From NCBI RefSeq assembly GCF_003258355.1, contig NZ_QKPO01000027.1, forward strand, positions 1 through 50,289: a stretch of DNA of 50,289 nt, given 5' to 3'. Position numbers and translations under genes: made by a program. Below, piece by piece: positions 15,391 through 24,237 of the stretch. Position 1 is the first letter of the stretch, and each line of letters opens with the position of its first letter. Origin of the DNA: Confluentibacter sediminis (lineage in GTDB: Bacteria > Bacteroidota > Bacteroidia > Flavobacteriales > Flavobacteriaceae). The notes beneath the pieces are model-generated. The model saw nothing but the letters and a program-made list of their open reading frames with translations. It did no database searches and had not been told where the DNA came from.

Positions 15391-18300
15391 ATGAAAGAAA
15401 AAACAAATAAATATTTAATGGTCGCTTTACTTATTGGTATAGCATTTCATGGTACATCTATATTTTTTACTTTAGAAACGACCTATGATGCCTTAATACA
15501 TTTGTTTTTTGCAGATCATTATGCAAATAGTTGGTTTGAACCATGGAATTATAAATGGTATACTGGTTTTACCGTAATGAGTTACCCACCTTTAGTCCAT
15601 CAAGCCATGGCGGCGTTTTCTTTTGTTGGAGGCCTAAAGTTTGGGTTATTTACTGTGGCATTAATTAGTATTATACTTTTTATTACGGGCGTTTATAGAT
15701 TTGCTCTTCTTATAACAGCGAATAGAACGGTAGCAGGCTATGCGTCGCTTTTGGCCGTTTTTTCATCCTCATTTGTTGAAACCTTACATGTTTTTGGTCA
15801 GCTGCCTAGTATTATTGGGATTTCTGTATTGATGCATTCGCTACCCGAAATATATTTATGGTTAAAAACAGGTAGACTTAAATTTCTTTTTACCTCACTG
15901 TCATTAATTTCAGTGACTGTAACCTCACATCATGTCACTCCCATCTTCGGAATGGTGTTTTTTATTTTTCCTTTAATCGGAATGGTGTTGATGGATGTTT
16001 CTAGAGAGCAGGTAGATTCTAATAAAGCGATAACTATTAGGGTGTTTTTAAACAGTTTTTTTAAACTCTTTAAGCGTATTGTTACGTTTGGAATTGGTGC
16101 TTTGGGCATTATAGTAGTCTGTATTTTACCATATTGGATTAACTCCAAAAATAATCCTATTACCCAAGTGCCCATTCCGCATGGTTCCCGCGATAATTTT
16201 ATGGAAGTAACCTCTTCTGGTTTGGTTTTTTTCTTAATCCCTTGGGGCATTTTACTCATACTTTTGCCTTATATTTTTTATAGATATTATAGCAAGCGTT
16301 ATTTGTTTTTCGGATTTTCAATCACTATTTTAACGGTTTTAGGAACGGGTGGTACCACACCCATACCAAGATTGTTTCTGGGTGAAAATGCCTTTAACAT
16401 ATTAACATTGGATCGTTTTACGCTATGGGCTTCTATCATGTCTTTGCCACTTTTGGGAGAGTTCGCGTATCGGTTTGTAGAAGGTGATTTAAAAACGCTC
16501 ATTCAAGATAAATTCGGCGCTATTTATCACCGTTTAATAGGAGGGATACTCGCAGGATTGTTTTTATTCATGACGATTTTTACTATGAGTTTGGGCTATT
16601 TCAGACCCTCGCAGCCACAACAAATAAACATGTTGCCGATTATTAATTTTTTAAACCAAGATCAGCATGACCATTGGCGGTATATGACTTTAGGTTTTGG
16701 AGACCAAATGGCATGGCTATCGGCACAAACAAACGCTATGAGTGTGGATGGTAACTATCATTCAGCAAGAAGACTTCCTGAATTGACTACACGGCCTATT
16801 GAGCGTTTAGAAAATTCGAAGTTTAAAGGCGTGGAAGGTATAGGTTCTTTACAGCAATTTTTAACAACCCCAGAAAAATATAATTTCAAATACATTTTCT
16901 CCAACGATAAATTTTACGATCCGATTTTATATTTCTGTGGTTGGCAACGATTAAGGCAGTTGGAAAATGGTATTCAGGTTTGGGAAAAACTAAACGTGCC
17001 ACCTGTTTCTTCTATTTTGCCCAAAGACGATGTGGCCACATGGCAAAAAATAGTATGGGGCATCATGCCTTTTTTAACGGTTTTAATTGCCTTTATTTTA
17101 AATGTTCAAATGCTATGGGTCATTGCTTTGAAATCTAAATCTAAAAAAGAGCCGGAATTTTTTAATTTTAAAAGTAGCTATGTACAATTTCCCAAACCTG
17201 TTTTAAAAATAACACATATATGGACTGTTGTTTTGGCTGTTATTATGGGTTACGGTATTTATCTTTTCTATATAAAAAATGAATCTCATCATTCCCCAGA
17301 AAATGCGGTTATGGCGTATTATGATGCTTTAGATTTTAAACGATTTGAAACGGCTCATAGTTTGATAAACCCAAAAAGTAATTTGTCCATCTCCCAATAT
17401 ATGCTAGAAATTTCGGTAACAGATGGCTTACTGAGTTCTTATGCAAAATTAGATGCCATTGAAATTATTGTCATATCCCAATCAGACAGTTTAGCAACGG
17501 TCAAAGTACATACTAATTGGATAACACCTTTAGAAAAAATAAGCAAAACGGATTACAAATCATTATTAAAATGGAATGGTAAATGGTACATTCAACCAGA
17601 TGCTATTGATTTGGACTTACCACCAGATCAATTGTATTCAGATAATGTTACAAAATATTTTAATCAAGGGCGACGCCGCATCACGACGGAGCAAACGCAC
17701 CATGAGGATATTTTAAAGCAACCTGTTTTAGAGATTCTATCTGCTAAATTGGTAAGATATAATGATAGTTATGCTTTAATAGGCGAAGTGCAAAACATCG
17801 ATAATGTACCTGCCGATGTGGTTTTAAAAGGCACATTATATAATGATGATAATAAAGAATTGGCCACTTATAATGCCAAATATCATGTAAAACACAAGTT
17901 AATGCCTAAAGAAGTCAGTTCGTTTAAAATCAATTTTGAAGGCATTGCTTGGTCTAAGACCCAAGATTCTATCCCGAAAACATTCAATCCCGATGAATTT
18001 ACTCCAGTAGAATTTGAGGAGCAACCCACTAAGTTTAATTTGCAAGTGGCGGGAAATGTATCGGGTTCTGATTTATATAAAGGAGCCACATTAAGTCACT
18101 TAGAGATTTCTAAAGATATGATTAAAGGAAAATTATTCAATTCCGGATTGGAAGAAATTACCATTTCTCAGCTAATAGTTACGTATTATGATAAAAACAA
18201 AACCATGCTTTGGGTCGACCATCAATTCATACCTGAAGGCATTAGGCAACAACGCCAACAATCTTTTGAATATCCAGTTTTAAAGGACGATACTATTTTA

Positions 18301-18480
18301 GTGATAAATGACGATATGAAAAATTGTTTTGTCAATGGCTTGCCAAATGCACCTATTTCAGATAAAATAGTACCAAATAGAATCATAAATCAAACACACC
18401 CTGTTTTACAACCCATCAATAATCCTAATTTCAGTTTTATAAAAATTGAAATAAATACTTATATAGGAAACCCTAATTAA
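15391..18480 (+). CDS. Large GT-C-like / PTPS-related membrane protein
   Basis: A 1029-residue polytopic membrane protein. About ten hydrophobic segments lie in residues 8-420, two more at about 555-575 and 610-630, then a soluble tail of about 390 residues outside. The first loop reads TTYDALIHLFFADHY (Asp33, His37), followed by WYTGFTVMSYPPL, which fits the 6-pyruvoyl-tetrahydropterin-synthase-related membrane family and the acidic first loop of GT-C glycosyltransferases. I infer a polyprenyl-phosphate-sugar-using transferase or polymerase of the exopolysaccharide system. The tail includes a SnoaL/NTF2-like stretch (SPENAVMAYYDALDFKRFE...) and strand-rich segments. It is the first gene of a three-gene plus-strand operon; its stop overlaps the next start (TAATG). 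A TATATTTA box at 15356-15363 is the best promoter candidate. Confidence 0.78.
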   Translation: MKEKTNKYLMVALLIGIAFHGTSIFFTLETTYDALIHLFFADHYANSWFEPWNYKWYTGFTVMSYPPLVHQAMAAFSFVGGLKFGLFTVALISIILFITGVYRFALLITANRTVAGYASLLAVFSSSFVETLHVFGQLPSIIGISVLMHSLPEIYLWLKTGRLKFLFTSLSLISVTVTSHHVTPIFGMVFFIFPLIGMVLMDVSREQVDSNKAITIRVFLNSFFKLFKRIVTFGIGALGIIVVCILPYWINSKNNPITQVPIPHGSRDNFMEVTSSGLVFFLIPWGILLILLPYIFYRYYSKRYLFFGFSITILTVLGTGGTTPIPRLFLGENAFNILTLDRFTLWASIMSLPLLGEFAYRFVEGDLKTLIQDKFGAIYHRLIGGILAGLFLFMTIFTMSLGYFRPSQPQQINMLPIINFLNQDQHDHWRYMTLGFGDQMAWLSAQTNAMSVDGNYHSARRLPELTTRPIERLENSKFKGVEGIGSLQQFLTTPEKYNFKYIFSNDKFYDPILYFCGWQRLRQLENGIQVWEKLNVPPVSSILPKDDVATWQKIVWGIMPFLTVLIAFILNVQMLWVIALKSKSKKEPEFFNFKSSYVQFPKPVLKITHIWTVVLAVIMGYGIYLFYIKNESHHSPENAVMAYYDALDFKRFETAHSLINPKSNLSISQYMLEISVTDGLLSSYAKLDAIEIIVISQSDSLATVKVHTNWITPLEKISKTDYKSLLKWNGKWYIQPDAIDLDLPPDQLYSDNVTKYFNQGRRRITTEQTHHEDILKQPVLEILSAKLVRYNDSYALIGEVQNIDNVPADVVLKGTLYNDDNKELATYNAKYHVKHKLMPKEVSSFKINFEGIAWSKTQDSIPKTFNPDEFTPVEFEEQPTKFNLQVAGNVSGSDLYKGATLSHLEISKDMIKGKLFNSGLEEITISQLIVTYYDKNKTMLWVDHQFIPEGIRQQRQQSFEYPVLKDDTILVINDDMKNCFVNGLPNAPISDKIVPNRIINQTHPVLQPINNPNFSFIKIEINTYIGNPN

Positions 18481-19679
18481 TGAAATTAAAGTTTACATAT
18501 TTGCTTTTTTTAGGATTATTATCAATGATTTTTATTGATGAGGGCACTAATGAATTTATTTTCATTACTAAAGAAACTCAATTTGAGGCAGGCAAAGATA
18601 TGGAGCTGCAATTTTCAAGCAATAATGAGGAGAAACCAAATCTTTACATCAGTAATAGCTATGGTTCTAGCATTATAAAACCAACTTTGAAATCAGGTAT
18701 TTTAAATTATAAAATTCCTAACGCAATAAGTAAAAAAACAGGAGTGATTTATTGGAAGTTATTGAACAATGCGGCTGTTCTTTCAGGAGAAATATTTATA
18801 CATCCAAAACTAGAAGTTGCCACTATGGAGACTTATTTAGGACCGCCAAGTATAGAAGTAGGAGGTACCGATTATGCGATGCTCGTGGTTATACCCACCG
18901 ATAGTTATGATAATCCGTTACCTGATAGTACAAAAGTCACTGTGAAGCATCAGTTTTTGGAAAATCAAAGTGAAGATATCGTATTAATGAAAAACAGAAT
19001 TAGCTATAAGAACATATATTCAGAGAACAAAACAGGTCGCATATTAATAGCATCTGAATGTTTAGACACTGATTCCAAAGAATATACAGTGAATGTCATG
19101 CCAGCGATTCCAACCAATTTTACCATATCATATCAACAAAATCATCATTATGCCGACGGAAATCAAATAACTACCTTTTCAACGTCTATTATAAAAGATC
19201 GCTATGGCAATATAGTAAGCGATGGTACTTATGTGGAATTTTTTATAGCCAACGCTTCCCATAATATTTTAAAAACATCAGGGACAACGATTAACGGCAT
19301 TGCAACGGCTAAAATGATTCATCCAGATCACGAAGATTATTGGAGAGTAAAAGCCTTTGTGGAAGGCATGGCAGAAAGTAATGAAATAAGCTTGGTCTAT
19401 AAAAAGGTTATTTCAGATTTTGAAGTAGCGTTTTCTGAAGATAACAGAAAAATAACGGTTGGTCCTTTAAAAAGCTTTATGAATCAAATGATTCCAGATG
19501 GTTTGGAAATATCCATTTCTGTTTATGAAAACAATAAAGAGTTGAAAACACTTTATAAAAGCTCCTATGGAGGTTTTGCAACTTTCAAATTAAATACTAA
19601 TGACCTTCCGAATAGCACCTATAGCTTTAAAATTAAAGTGGCTGGAATTGAAAAAACATATTCGAAAATAAAACTATGA
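18480..19679 (+). CDS. Exported Ig-like (Big/invasin-type) protein
   Basis: A 399-residue protein with an N-terminal hydrophobic signal or anchor (about 4-19) and several strand-rich repeats. The stretch TFSTSIIKDRYGNIVSDGTYVEFFIANAS ... TINGIATAKMIHPDHEDYWRVKAF has the layout of Big-1/invasin-type Ig domains (D-x-x-GN..DGT.V.F); an earlier segment, VVIPTDSYDNPLPDSTKVTV, looks like another copy. There is no catalytic motif. It lies between the GT-C-like gene and the hydrolase gene with 1-bp and 4-bp overlaps, so the three are translated together and probably work as one periplasmic/inner-membrane assembly for the polysaccharide. Confidence 0.75.
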   Translation: MKLKFTYLLFLGLLSMIFIDEGTNEFIFITKETQFEAGKDMELQFSSNNEEKPNLYISNSYGSSIIKPTLKSGILNYKIPNAISKKTGVIYWKLLNNAAVLSGEIFIHPKLEVATMETYLGPPSIEVGGTDYAMLVVIPTDSYDNPLPDSTKVTVKHQFLENQSEDIVLMKNRISYKNIYSENKTGRILIASECLDTDSKEYTVNVMPAIPTNFTISYQQNHHYADGNQITTFSTSIIKDRYGNIVSDGTYVEFFIANASHNILKTSGTTINGIATAKMIHPDHEDYWRVKAFVEGMAESNEISLVYKKVISDFEVAFSEDNRKITVGPLKSFMNQMIPDGLEISISVYENNKELKTLYKSSYGGFATFKLNTNDLPNSTYSFKIKVAGIEKTYSKIKL

Positions 19680-21193
19680 TGCACATTAATAAGAACATAT
19701 TACGAAGTATTTTAGTACTTTCTTATATCGCCATTATAGCCTTTGTTTTATTTGGACTGAGTAGTCTATACACGTATTTAAATACTGGTGCAGACCGAAG
19801 CACCATGTTGCATACTGAAATAAAAAAAATAGATCAATACCTGCCAAGATTAAAATGGGACGTTTTAAATAATGAAGGCAGGCTCATGGATGAGCAAACA
19901 TTAAACGCCATTGAAAATGATTATTTAGATGCTTGGTACGTCAAACAGATTGCTTATAAAACCAATACCACCGAAGGTATTGATGATTATTTTACAGAGA
20001 ATGCCAGAAAAAATATTACCGATTTTGTTGAAGCGAATTCTAAGAATAATATTTCGGTTGAAGGCACGACATTAGAGCATCATCTTACATTAGATTTTTT
20101 TAGTGAAGATGGGCAATTAGTCGTAATGACCGACACCAATGTTGTTGAATACAAACGTGTTTATGACAATAAAACACTCATTTTAGAAACTACCGAAACA
20201 TCTACTTATAAAATCATTTTACTCTTAGAAGATGGTTTTTGGCGTATTAGGCACATGGTTAAGGAACAGAGTGGCGATTATAAAAATCCGGTAGTGCTTG
20301 AAAAAAATGTAATAACCAATATAAAAGGCATTAACTATTATCCTCAAGCGACGCCTTGGGATATGTTTGGTAATGAGTTTGATACCGAAATTCTATCCAA
20401 AGATTTTAAACTGATAAAAGAATCTGGATTGAATAGCATCCGTATTTTTGTTCCTTATGATGATTTTGGGAAAGCCAATGTAAACCCTGAAAAACTTCAA
20501 AAACTGAAGCAAGTATTGGATATAGCTAAAAAAAATCAATTAAAAGTCATGGTGACACTTTTTGATTTTTATGGGGATTATTCGGTTTTAAATTGGACAC
20601 TCAATCAACGCCATGCAGAAATAATAGTGTCCTCATTAAAAAACCATAAAGCCTTATTGGCGTGGGATATTAAAAACGAACCCAATTTAGATTTTGATTC
20701 TAGGGGCGAAAATTTGGTGACAGCTTGGCTGGACAACATGATAACTTTAGTCACATCGGTTGATGCCAACCATCCTGTAACCATTGGATGGTCTAATGCA
20801 CAAAGTGCTACTATTTTAAAAGATAAGGTAGACTTTGTTTCTTTTCATTATTATGAAAAATTAGACGATTTAGATACCGTGATTAAAACATTAAAAAAAG
20901 ACATTCCCAGCAAGCCTTTAGTGATGCAAGAATTCGGAATGTCTTCTTATAAAGGGATATGGAAACCTTTTGGAAGTTCAGAGGAAGATCAAGCCAATTA
21001 CCACAAAAAAGCCCAAGATATCATTGCACATAACAACTTGCAATTTATGTCTTGGACCTTATACGATTTTACTAAAATACCAAAGGAAGTCGTAGGTAGA
21101 CTTCCTTGGAGAAAACGGGCTCAAGAACATTTTGGTTTTATCAACCAAAAAGGAGAGACTAAGCCCGCTTATAAGTATATTTCTAAAGAATAG
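19676..21193 (+). CDS. Membrane-anchored GH5-like glycoside hydrolase
   Basis: A 505-residue protein. One membrane segment (about 10-33) anchors it; residues about 45-205 form an accessory domain that resembles SnoaL/NTF2-like folds; residues about 212-500 are a TIM-barrel hydrolase of the GH5/GH-A clan. The probable acid/base is Glu335 in WDIKNEPN and the probable nucleophile Glu419 in VMQEFGMS; GINYYP, SIRIFVPYDDF and FVSFHYYE are further clan-A landmarks. It may trim, edit or release the polymer, as hydrolases of other exopolysaccharide loci do; substrate unknown. The start overlaps the previous stop by 4 bp, and the last 11 bp overlap the end of the convergent GT4 gene. Confidence 0.85.
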   Translation: MMHINKNILRSILVLSYIAIIAFVLFGLSSLYTYLNTGADRSTMLHTEIKKIDQYLPRLKWDVLNNEGRLMDEQTLNAIENDYLDAWYVKQIAYKTNTTEGIDDYFTENARKNITDFVEANSKNNISVEGTTLEHHLTLDFFSEDGQLVVMTDTNVVEYKRVYDNKTLILETTETSTYKIILLLEDGFWRIRHMVKEQSGDYKNPVVLEKNVITNIKGINYYPQATPWDMFGNEFDTEILSKDFKLIKESGLNSIRIFVPYDDFGKANVNPEKLQKLKQVLDIAKKNQLKVMVTLFDFYGDYSVLNWTLNQRHAEIIVSSLKNHKALLAWDIKNEPNLDFDSRGENLVTAWLDNMITLVTSVDANHPVTIGWSNAQSATILKDKVDFVSFHYYEKLDDLDTVIKTLKKDIPSKPLVMQEFGMSSYKGIWKPFGSSEEDQANYHKKAQDIIAHNNLQFMSWTLYDFTKIPKEVVGRLPWRKRAQEHFGFINQKGETKPAYKYISKE

Positions 21194-22400
21194 CTTCTTT
21201 TATTAGTACCTGACTTAAATTGGATTTTTCAACAATAATGTTATAAAAAGTATCTAAGTACATATCAGTAATTTCACTCATTGGCAATGCCGTAGCCGCT
21301 TTATAATTAGCTTTCCCCAATTCTATTCTGTACGCTTCGTTTGTGATGATGTTTTCAATGGCTTTTGCTAAACTTTCCACTGAAGTTGGTTCGAAAAATT
21401 CACCTTGATATCCTTCATCTTTAACTAAATGTGCTAAATCTCCCAAATCTGGCATTACCACGGCTTTACCATAACTTCCTGCCTGATGCAATACGCCAGA
21501 ACTTCCTGTAGTTGATGTGTATGGGAAAACCACCACGGCGCTTTCATTAAATAGGGTAGGCACTTCATGTTCTTCCACGTAGCCTGTAAAACGTACTTGC
21601 GGTACATGTTTATAATCTGCTTCAACTTTTGCTAAATAACCTAATACATTTGGGTTGTCGGTTCCGGCAATCACTACTTCTAAATTCAATCCGGTAGACT
21701 TTCTAACCATCTCTACCGCTTCAATCATACCTTCTACTTTTTTATAAGTTCCAAACTTTCCAAAAGCCATAATTTGCATGGGTTCAGTAGGTACTTTATA
21801 ATCTGGTTCTTTTGGTATTTCAAAAGTGCCGTGAGGGATTAACTTTATGTTTTTTGCTCTGTATTTAGTTTCTAAAACATCTACATATTTTTCAATGGTT
21901 ACGGCAACGGTATCTGCTTGTAAAATTAATTTAGTCAAGGTAGTACCTATAAAACCATAAAGTTTTTGCATTAATTTATTGGATGTAAATCCGGCACTTC
22001 CTAAATCTACTTCTTCTAAAATGTTATGTAGTAAAACAATATTAGGTATATTTTTCAGCTTGCAAACCAATGGCAACATCAAGCCTAACGCCGCAGCAAT
22101 TTTTTTATCACCAAACTTCATGAACTGTAGATTGAATAACACAGCGTCGGGTTTTACTTGGTTAATGGCTCTAGTAACATATATTATGTTGGCGTAACTA
22201 TTAAATGTCCAACATTCTTTTACGGTTATTATACAACCATCTTCTTTGAATGTGATATCTTTTTCTCCTTCTGTAGTATCTGTTAATAATACTAATTCAT
22301 TGATAGTTTCTTTTTGTCTGAAGTGTTTCACTAAATGATACGCATATTCGTTTAAAGTGACTTTGCTTGGTGGATATGCTGTGACGATTGCTAGTTTCAT
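21183..22400 (-). CDS. GT4-type glycosyltransferase
   Basis: A 405-residue GT-B fold glycosyltransferase. The N-terminal half (about 1-195) has KLAIVTAYPPSKVTLNEYAYHLVKHF and ADTVAVTIEKYVDVL; the C-terminal half (about 200-390) has MAFGKFGTYKKVEGMIEAVE and STTGSSGVLHQAGSYGKAVVMPDLGDL. The usual E-x7-E motif of the family is not obvious: the spot reads GSSGVLHQAG, so the nucleotide-sugar contacts differ from the textbook. It is cytoplasmic and probably adds sugars to the growing polymer or a lipid-linked repeat. It has its own promoter region with an operator-like repeat (22475-22509), and its end overlaps the hydrolase gene by 11 bp. Confidence 0.88.
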   Translation of the reverse strand: MKLAIVTAYPPSKVTLNEYAYHLVKHFRQKETINELVLLTDTTEGEKDITFKEDGCIITVKECWTFNSYANIIYVTRAINQVKPDAVLFNLQFMKFGDKKIAAALGLMLPLVCKLKNIPNIVLLHNILEEVDLGSAGFTSNKLMQKLYGFIGTTLTKLILQADTVAVTIEKYVDVLETKYRAKNIKLIPHGTFEIPKEPDYKVPTEPMQIMAFGKFGTYKKVEGMIEAVEMVRKSTGLNLEVVIAGTDNPNVLGYLAKVEADYKHVPQVRFTGYVEEHEVPTLFNESAVVVFPYTSTTGSSGVLHQAGSYGKAVVMPDLGDLAHLVKDEGYQGEFFEPTSVESLAKAIENIITNEAYRIELGKANYKAATALPMSEITDMYLDTFYNIIVEKSNLSQVLIKEAIL

Positions 22401-22438
22401 GACGATTAGGTTTTAATGTTTATGACTTATTTACATTA

Positions 22439-22509
22439 CAAATTTGGGCTTTATAACTTTAATTTAAGGTCAACTTTAGTTAGGGTACTTTTTTGTGTAG
22501 ATGAATGGT
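22439..22509 (-). promoter_or_regulatory. Putative LytTR operator and promoter for the GT4 gene
   Basis: Minus-strand half-sites ACCATTCATCTACA (22496-22509) and GTACCCTAACTAAA (22475-22488) have a 21-bp period. A -7-like box CAAATTTG (one mismatch to TAnnTTTG) lies at 22439-22446, 28 bp past the proximal half-site and about 39 bp before the ATG. No -33 TTG is seen. Confidence 0.68.
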
Positions 22510-22522
22510 AAATTCCTTTAGA

Positions 22523-23797
22523 TTAACTTGTTTGTACGCTTTTATTGGATTGTATTTTGAAGAAAATCATTTGAATGACGAGTAGTGAGATCATGGCGAT
22601 GATCTGCATGTGCACCACTTGTTCCAAACTTTGGTGAAAGAATACAACTAAAAGCATTTGTAACATGCCGAATACACCCGAAATAATCACTGGAACGTAC
22701 TTATCTAAAGACAAATAGTAATAAGCGAAAATGTTAGACACTGCAAACATACCAGTCGCTAAAGCATATTTCCATAATAATGGTGCCATAGCCAAATAGC
22801 TATCTCCAAACAATAGGGTAATGGCTAATTTGGGGGCTATAGCACATCCCATCACGATTGTAATAGCTATTATAGCTATGTAACCCACATATTTAAATAA
22901 AATAGATGTTGTGTCTTTGCCTTCTTTTTTCAGCTTAACGACTGTTGGTAATAACAGCATGACAAACATCCAAGCGATAAAATAAACGATGCGTCCAATT
23001 AAAGCTAGAGAGGCATATAAACCAGCTTCGTACGATTCAAAATAATGTTTTACCAATAAGATGTCACTATTATTAATAATGATTTGGGTAAGCTCATAAA
23101 AAGACGTGAGAATAAAAAAGTTTCTAATATTCTTAGTTTGATTTGCATCAATAAATGTTCTTTTTAATGATATATGTTCTGTTTTAAAAGGTACCAACCC
23201 AAATACAAAGGAGATTAAAATTCCAAATGCAATAACAATTGAAGATTGAAGATTGAAAAGGAAAATCAATCCTAAAGTGACCAAAAGTCTGCTCAACATT
23301 TCCCCTTGATAAGTGATTGAAAGTAGCTTAAATTCCTTTTTTCCTTGAAAAACGCCTCTGTTCACACTCATTAAAAAGTATAGAGGCACCCCAATACCAA
23401 AAACCACAAACATACTTGACGAGGAGGTATTAAAAATCTGTTGCAGTTGATTAGAGAATACAATGATTAAAACTCCAAAACTCACGCCAACCAATAACGC
23501 ATTTTTATACACTCTAGAAATGAAGTTATTGAACATGCTATTTTCAAAAAGCACTGAAAATTTTGCAGTCACCAATTGAAACGTCATGGCCACAAACGAT
23601 AATACCAATAAAAAAGTAATCAATACTGCGGCATCTGCAAATTGTGCCGGACCCAATACTCTACCTAAAATAAGATTGTATAAATAATTCCCTCCGTTTA
23701 CAGACAATACACTTAGCATGAAAAGTTGTTCTGGAGATAATTTTTTTGTATTTAAAATAGATAAAGCCTGCATGGTTTCGTTTTTAAGATTTGGCAA
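22523..23797 (-). CDS. Polysaccharide flippase (MOP/Wzx-like)
   Basis: A 424-residue integral membrane protein with about 12 hydrophobic segments and almost no soluble domain, typical of the oligosaccharide/polysaccharide flippases of the MOP superfamily. Landmarks are GNYLYNLILGRVLGPAQFADAAVLITFL near the start and FFILTSFYELTQIIINNSDILLVKHYFESYEAGLYASLALIGRIVYF in the middle, where GLY-A is conserved in the family. It likely moves lipid-linked intermediates or the polymer across the inner membrane. The STAS gene lies 7 bp upstream on the same strand and is clearly co-transcribed, which suggests that the STAS protein acts on the flippase or its complex. Confidence 0.87.
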   Translation of the reverse strand: MPNLKNETMQALSILNTKKLSPEQLFMLSVLSVNGGNYLYNLILGRVLGPAQFADAAVLITFLLVLSFVAMTFQLVTAKFSVLFENSMFNNFISRVYKNALLVGVSFGVLIIVFSNQLQQIFNTSSSSMFVVFGIGVPLYFLMSVNRGVFQGKKEFKLLSITYQGEMLSRLLVTLGLIFLFNLQSSIVIAFGILISFVFGLVPFKTEHISLKRTFIDANQTKNIRNFFILTSFYELTQIIINNSDILLVKHYFESYEAGLYASLALIGRIVYFIAWMFVMLLLPTVVKLKKEGKDTTSILFKYVGYIAIIAITIVMGCAIAPKLAITLLFGDSYLAMAPLLWKYALATGMFAVSNIFAYYYLSLDKYVPVIISGVFGMLQMLLVVFFHQSLEQVVHMQIIAMISLLVIQMIFFKIQSNKSVQTS

Positions 23798-23804
23798 TGA
23801 TTAT

Positions 23805-24083
23805 TTAGGCAGCATAATGATGTTGGATGTCTTCATAAATGTCTTTACAACCGTAGCCTATAATTTCAAACTTCTTATTGTAAATTAAAGCAGTCGCATA
23901 TAGGTCATGAAACGCTTTCATACCATTTTTATCTATCTCTTTAACCTTGTCTATATTAATGGTTACTGATTTTGTGTACAGTAATAAAAATTCTAAATGA
24001 TTTTTAAACTGTTCTACAGTAGTTGTATTGATGTGTCCTTCTACATTAAAAATGGTGTCTTGTTTTTTAATTTTTAGTGTCAT
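23805..24083 (-). CDS. STAS-domain protein lacking the phospho-serine
   Basis: A 92-residue single STAS domain: TIFNVEGHINTTTVEQFKNHL, then SVTINIDKVKEIDKNGMKAFHDLY and KFEIIGYG. In SpoIIAA-type antagonists the helix start reads DSSG with a phosphorylatable serine; here it is IDKNGM (Asp51-Lys52-Asn53-Gly54), so serine phosphorylation at the classical site is not possible. It may therefore be a constitutive partner or scaffold, or respond to another ligand. It is the first gene of a two-gene operon with the flippase and has an operator-like repeat upstream at 24160-24194. No anti-sigma or kinase of the SpoIIAB kind lies nearby. Confidence 0.8.
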   Translation of the reverse strand: MTLKIKKQDTIFNVEGHINTTTVEQFKNHLEFLLLYTKSVTINIDKVKEIDKNGMKAFHDLYATALIYNKKFEIIGYGCKDIYEDIQHHYAA

Positions 24084-24123
24084 GATTTTTATTTTTTAAT
24101 TAATATCCTTTTGATTTCTGACA

Positions 24124-24194
24124 CAAATATCTTCCAACATTCAACAGATGACATTCAGATTTCGGTGAGTGGCGCTTTGCTGTAGATGAATGAT
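24124..24194 (-). promoter_or_regulatory. Putative LytTR operator and promoter for STAS-flippase
   Basis: Minus-strand half-sites TCATTCATCTACA (24181-24193) and GCCACTCACCGAAA (24160-24173) have a 21-bp period. A -7-like box GATATTTG (one mismatch) lies at 24124-24131, 28 bp further on. The site is between the STAS gene and the divergent TPR/barrel gene and may serve both. Confidence 0.68.
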
Positions 24195-24237
24195 TGGATT
24201 GTATTGACTAACTTGCATGTAGTAAATAACCCATATT

